The notes beneath the pieces are model-generated. The model worked only from the letters and a program-made list of their open reading frames with translations. It was not told where the DNA came from and searched no databases. 9,237 nucleotides of DNA from JAVVPO01 sp036655715 (lineage in GTDB: Bacteria > Bacillota > Clostridia > Lachnospirales > Cellulosilyticaceae): NCBI GenBank assembly GCA_036655715.1, contig JAVVPO010000088.1, positions 1-9,237 of the forward strand. Reading direction: 5' to 3'. Shown here piece by piece: positions 5,953 through 9,237 of the stretch; position 1 is the first letter of the stretch; every line of letters begins with the position of its first letter. A program made the translations under genes and the position numbers.

Positions 5953-7053
5953 ATGTATACCCATAATGCTAAGATATCGGTACATCAAGCCAAGCTACTG
6001 CTAGTGCTACAAATGTTTAATATGTCTATTATTATTTTACCAAGGATTGCAGCTAAGACAGCAGGACATGATGGCTATATGTTACCTATAGCAGCCTTTA
6101 TACTAGGAAGTATTTATATAGGTGTCATTGTAAGCTTAGTCAATAGATTTCCTGGGAAAGATATCGTAGAATTTGCTCCAAAGATTGTAGGGATACCTAT
6201 TGCTGTTGTTATTAATACTATATTTGCAATAAAACTTTTGATAAGTGCAGGATTTGAACTTAGAATGTTTGCTGAGATGATATCACAAGTTTTATTACCA
6301 AATACACCATTGGCAGTGATTATATTGGTGATGTTATTTACTGTGTATTATCTTATTAAATCAGGAGCAGAAGCAAGTGGGCGTATGGCGGAAGTGCTGA
6401 TGTATTTTGTATTCGTACCACTTGTGATGATTCTTATTCTGATAGTCATCAAGACAGACTATAAGCAACTACTACCTATGTTTCAATCAGAGCCTAAAGA
6501 TTTTTTAAGTGGAGCTTATTATGTCAGTCTCACTTTTGTACCTCTAGAGTTCTTGTTGGTATTAGGTGCTATTGTGAATAAGCCATCGAAGATGAAAGGT
6601 ATTTGTTTCTTTGCTATAGGTGTAACGAGTGTACTAGAGATTTTAATTATTGGTCTAACTTTTACAGGGATTGGAACAGTAGAGACAACAAGACAGATTT
6701 GGCCAGTACTTACACTGATGCAGAGTGTACAGCTACCTGGATCCTTTGTAGAAAATCAAGAAATTTTGATGATGGTTTGGTGGGTACTTAGCATCTATAT
6801 GTATGTAAGTGGAGGGATTTTTGTAGCTTCACAAATTCTTAGCCGACTAGCTAAGTTCCAAAGAGAAAATGTAACGGTTATTCCCCTTATACCTATAGTG
6901 TTTTTTATTGCTATGGCACCAGGTAGTCTCGTAGAAGCCTATCAGTATTTCATTAAATTCCAAGGGATTTACGGTATTGTCTTTCTCTTGATTGTACCTG
7001 CAGTCTTGCTCTGTGTAGCAAAGCTAAGGAAAGTAGGTGGCACAGGTGAATGA
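5953..7053 (+). CDS. Spore germinant receptor B subunit (GerB family permease-like)
   Basis: An integral membrane protein of the APC-superfamily spore permease group, thought to bind the germinant within the receptor. Its 366 residues match the family length. Ten membrane helices are visible at about 12-30, 41-63, 79-100, 118-136, 148-167, 187-208, 216-239, 270-295, 307-325 and 338-357. The segment SGAEASGRMAEV (137-148) between helices 4 and 5 fits the conserved G-x-E-x-x-x-R-x-x-E pattern. Only 2 nt separate it from the A gene. Its ribosome binding site (AAAGGGGGC, 5937-5945) lies inside the last codons of that gene, so the two are probably translationally coupled. Its stop is overlapped by the C gene. 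Confidence 0.95.
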   Translation: MYTHNAKISVHQAKLLLVLQMFNMSIIILPRIAAKTAGHDGYMLPIAAFILGSIYIGVIVSLVNRFPGKDIVEFAPKIVGIPIAVVINTIFAIKLLISAGFELRMFAEMISQVLLPNTPLAVIILVMLFTVYYLIKSGAEASGRMAEVLMYFVFVPLVMILILIVIKTDYKQLLPMFQSEPKDFLSGAYYVSLTFVPLEFLLVLGAIVNKPSKMKGICFFAIGVTSVLEILIIGLTFTGIGTVETTRQIWPVLTLMQSVQLPGSFVENQEILMMVWWVLSIYMYVSGGIFVASQILSRLAKFQRENVTVIPLIPIVFFIAMAPGSLVEAYQYFIKFQGIYGIVFLLIVPAVLLCVAKLRKVGGTGE

Positions 7054-8347
7054 AATAAGAGAGAAGAGGAATCACTGGAAGAGAAAGCTTAAAAATAAAT
7101 TTGATAAGTACAGGGGTAGGTGTCTTAAACTTATTCCACTTGCTATCGTACCTACTTTATTAGTAGGTTGCTGGGATAGTATAGAAATTAATAACCGTTC
7201 AGTCATACTAGAATTTGCTATTGATAAAAATATGGAGCATGAATATGACCCAAGTATTGCGTTAGATGATCAGAGCATCTACAACATCACTTATACTATT
7301 CCGGACATGGCTAAACTTTCGGGGACAGAAAGTTTGGCGACAAATATGGAGACAAGTATTATCGTACAGGCTCCGACTATTGCTGCAAGTATAGATGACT
7401 TAGAAACTAAGACACGTAATACCATAAGCTTTAGTCACGTTAAAGGTCTATTAATAGGAGAAAACTTGCTTAAAGATAAAAAATTATTTAAGCAAATTAT
7501 TGACTCTATTTCACGCGATATGGTTATAGCAAGAAATGTGCCTTTACTAGCGGTAAAGGGAGATGCAGCAATTGTAGCTGAGATAGAAAATGAGCAACAA
7601 CCTGTGATTGGGCTATATATTATGAATTACTTTAATAATAAAGAGAGACCTAAAAGTTACTTTAAGCCACAACTACTAGGTAATTTTATTAGAGATATCC
7701 AAGAGACAGGTGTAGCAACTATGCCTATATTCCATATACCACAGCAAAATGATGAAACAAAGAACCTTCAAGAAGGTGAAGTAGATGAGGGCGCAGGCAT
7801 AGGTGAAAATGGAAAAAAAAATAACGAAATAGATATCAGCGGGGGAGCTGTTATCAAGGATTATGAATTAGTGGACTATATTACCAAGGAAGAAGTAAGA
7901 GGACAGCTCATTATACAAGGGGAGGTGAAGAATTCTCCTGTAACAGTTATGTACGAAAACAGCCCTATTACTTACTCCATTAAACAAGAAAAGAGTAAAA
8001 TAAAATTTGAAAAGACACCAGAGGGACCAGTCTGTTATGTAGAAGTTGAAGCTAAAGGAGATATATCTGAATACAGTTCAGAAACAGAAGAAACTATATT
8101 CGATACATCGACTATTAAAGAAATTCAGCAGATAGTAGAAGATGAGATTGTAAGACAGGCTCAGCTAGCTATTGATAAATCTAAAGAATTAAATACAGAT
8201 TTTATGCAAATTGGACTTGAGATGTACCGTGGGCATCCTAAGTGGTGGAAAGAGTATGGACCTCTTTGGGATGCGGGAATATATGAGGAAATGCCTATTA
8301 TAGTAGATGTGAATGTGGATATAGAGAACACTGGCATACTGCAATAA
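7037..8347 (+). CDS. Spore germinant receptor C subunit, lipoprotein (GerC family)
   Basis: A lipid-anchored subunit exposed on the outer face of the inner spore membrane. A hydrophobic segment (about 30-44) ends in the lipobox LVGC, with the acylated Cys45 followed by CWDSIEINNRSV, the GerC hallmark. The C-terminus has the typical HPKWWKEYGPLWDAG and a hydrophobic beta strand. The precursor is 436 residues. The region before the lipobox is unusually long and basic (28 residues, many Lys/Arg), and an acidic Gly/Asn/Glu-rich linker near 245-270 separates the domains. The start is GTG at 7037 (AAGGA at 7026-7030, 6 nt spacing), overlapping the B gene by 17 nt. GTG at 7046 with AGGTGG ahead is an equally possible start and would remove only three residues. 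It completes a D-A-B-C operon. No clear terminator follows. Confidence 0.94.
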   Translation: MAQVNEIREKRNHWKRKLKNKFDKYRGRCLKLIPLAIVPTLLVGCWDSIEINNRSVILEFAIDKNMEHEYDPSIALDDQSIYNITYTIPDMAKLSGTESLATNMETSIIVQAPTIAASIDDLETKTRNTISFSHVKGLLIGENLLKDKKLFKQIIDSISRDMVIARNVPLLAVKGDAAIVAEIENEQQPVIGLYIMNYFNNKERPKSYFKPQLLGNFIRDIQETGVATMPIFHIPQQNDETKNLQEGEVDEGAGIGENGKKNNEIDISGGAVIKDYELVDYITKEEVRGQLIIQGEVKNSPVTVMYENSPITYSIKQEKSKIKFEKTPEGPVCYVEVEAKGDISEYSSETEETIFDTSTIKEIQQIVEDEIVRQAQLAIDKSKELNTDFMQIGLEMYRGHPKWWKEYGPLWDAGIYEEMPIIVDVNVDIENTGILQ

Positions 8348-8371
8348 AGTATATCTAATTGATTAGACAAG

Positions 8372-8420
8372 CCTAAATGGTGTATCATAGGATATAATTA
8401 TAAAAATTATACTATTTAGG
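8372..8420 (+). promoter_or_regulatory. Nested inverted repeat with promoter-like elements before the PHP gene
   Basis: CCTAAAT (8372-8378) pairs with ATTTAGG (8414-8420), and inside it TATAATT (8393-8399) pairs with AATTATA (8405-8411) around 5 nt. The inner arm contains a perfect TATAAT (8393-8398), but no -35 stands 16-18 nt upstream; TAGACA at 8364-8369 is 23 nt away. CATAGGATA (8386-8394) also fits the sigma-K/sigma-E -10 pattern. The right outer arm runs into the ribosome binding site (AGGTAGGGG), so a hairpin could limit translation. It has no T run, so it is not a good terminator. Confidence 0.35.
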
Positions 8421-8434
8421 TAGGGGATACAAAA

Positions 8435-9199
8435 ATGATATTTGATACACATATGCATACAGAGTTTTCAACAGATAGTGAAATGAAGATAGAAGATGCT
8501 ATCAAGGTAGCAAAAGAAAAAGACCTAGGGATTATTATCACAGAGCACTATGATCTGGATTATCCAGTGGGAAATGATTTTAAGTGTGATATACCAAGTT
8601 ACTTCAAGGCATATGAGAAGTATAGGTCCGATAAGGTGCTACTAGGTATAGAGATTGGACTTGCATCGTCTACATTAAGTGCTAATGAGCAGACGGTTAA
8701 AGATAATCGTTTTGATTATGTATTAGGTTCTATTCATGGCGTAGATCAGATAGATATATTTACAGACTACATTTATATGGGATTAGATGAAAAGACTTTT
8801 TACGATAGGTACTTTGAGTATATGATTAAGTGCATCAAGATGTATGATGGATTTGATTCACTTGGGCATATTGATTATATTCATAGATATGCACCTTTTG
8901 AGAAGCCAGAGTTAAGGGTTGGTGAGTATAAAGAAGCTTTAGCTGAAGTGATGAAGGTTCTGATTGATAAGAATAAAGCTATAGAGCTTAATACGAGAAG
9001 ATTTGGGAGTGAAGCTTCTAGGAAAGCTTTACTCGAGGTTTATAGACTCTACAAGGATTTAGGTGGGAAGTATGTGACGATAGGATCTGATGCACATGGG
9101 ATAGATGCTATTGGGGCGTATTTTGATGAAGGCTTAAAGATGGTGGATGAGCTTGGACTTAAGACTGTGTACTTTGAGAGAAGAGAAATGAAATATTAA
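8435..9199 (+). CDS. PHP-family phosphatase, histidinol-phosphatase-like (HisK/HisJ type)
   Basis: A cytoplasmic metal-dependent phosphoesterase of 254 residues, close to the HisJ/HisK length of about 255-270. All expected metal ligands are present: His6 and His8 (DTHMHTEFS), His38 (TEHYD), Glu73 (GIEIG), His101 (GSIHG), His145 (LGHIDY), and Asp219 and His221 (GSDAH). This matches the trinuclear PHP site. HisK enzymes remove phosphate from L-histidinol phosphate in histidine synthesis, but no other his gene is nearby and PHP proteins are often misassigned, so the substrate is tentative. AGGGGAT (8422-8427) is positioned before the ATG. The gene lies 87 nt after the germination operon with no obvious terminator between, so read-through is possible, although control with spore genes is not implied. 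Confidence 0.88.
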   Translation: MIFDTHMHTEFSTDSEMKIEDAIKVAKEKDLGIIITEHYDLDYPVGNDFKCDIPSYFKAYEKYRSDKVLLGIEIGLASSTLSANEQTVKDNRFDYVLGSIHGVDQIDIFTDYIYMGLDEKTFYDRYFEYMIKCIKMYDGFDSLGHIDYIHRYAPFEKPELRVGEYKEALAEVMKVLIDKNKAIELNTRRFGSEASRKALLEVYRLYKDLGGKYVTIGSDAHGIDAIGAYFDEGLKMVDELGLKTVYFERREMKY

Positions 9200-9232
9200 G
9201 GAGTCAAGGGGCCGTCTAGGTGAGGGGGCGAT

Positions 9233-9237
9233 ATGTC
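9233..9237 (+). CDS. Possible start of the next gene, cut by the window edge
   Basis: The last five bases begin an ATG (9233-9235) preceded by AGGGGG (9223-9228) with 4-nt spacing. The product cannot be judged. The 33 nt between the PHP stop and this ATG are G-rich, with no hairpin or T run, so the two genes would be co-transcribed if this start is real. Confidence 0.3.

Noticed and set aside
5737..5988. Minus-strand open frame opposite the end of the germinant receptor A gene
   Set aside because: It is a shadow of a well-supported coding region, with no ribosome binding site, domain or promoter. The same applies to minus-strand frames at 1165-1443, 2675-2914, 4600-4908, 5266-5520 and 8161-8388.
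6603..6791. Plus-strand 62-codon frame inside the B subunit gene
   Set aside because: It is an out-of-frame shadow of a ten-helix membrane protein, with low-quality composition and no start signal.

Overview
The window looks like chromosome from a low-GC, endospore-forming anaerobic Firmicute of the class Clostridia. A Lachnospirales or Cellulosilyticum-like genome is a guess from overall gene character, not a computed placement. The reasons are A/T-rich codon use, purine-rich GGAGG-type ribosome binding sites, a non-mevalonate isoprenoid gene, an anaerobic sulfatase-maturating radical SAM enzyme, and a full spore germinant receptor operon. All complete genes are on the + strand. A possible divergent gene start lies at the extreme left edge.

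Layout: (1) 51-1786 is an isoprenoid/regulator unit. A near-consensus sigma-A promoter drives ispE, which overlaps a GntR/FCD regulator by 50 nt, and a long hairpin terminator closes the unit. (2) 1934-3528 holds an anSME-type radical SAM/SPASM enzyme with all expected cluster cysteines and the catalytic aspartate. A small stand-alone cupin resembling the C-terminal domain of class I mannose-6-phosphate isomerase follows, then a strong terminator. No sulfatase is present. (3) 3531-3990 is a monocistronic gene for a 103-residue Cys/Gly/Arg/Ser-rich repeat protein with a Tyr-rich core. It has a sigma-K-like promoter and a 12-bp palindrome near the predicted transcription start, and ends at a perfect 20-bp hairpin. 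The best guess is a spore coat or exosporium component. (4) 4059-8347 is a germinant receptor operon in the order small two-helix membrane protein (D-like), A, B, C, with gaps of 23 and 2 nt and then a 17-nt overlap. (5) 8435-9199 is a PHP-family histidinol-phosphatase-like hydrolase. The last few bases may begin another gene.

How they fit together: units 3 and 4 point to spore biology. The A, B and C proteins would form the inner-membrane receptor that triggers germination, with the small D-like protein as a likely modulator, and the Cys-rich protein may be part of the spore shell. Units 1 and 5 look like housekeeping metabolism.

The most interesting items are the Cys-rich repeat protein with its promoter, the D-like gene placed first in the receptor operon, and the anSME without a sulfatase next to an orphan ManA-like cupin.
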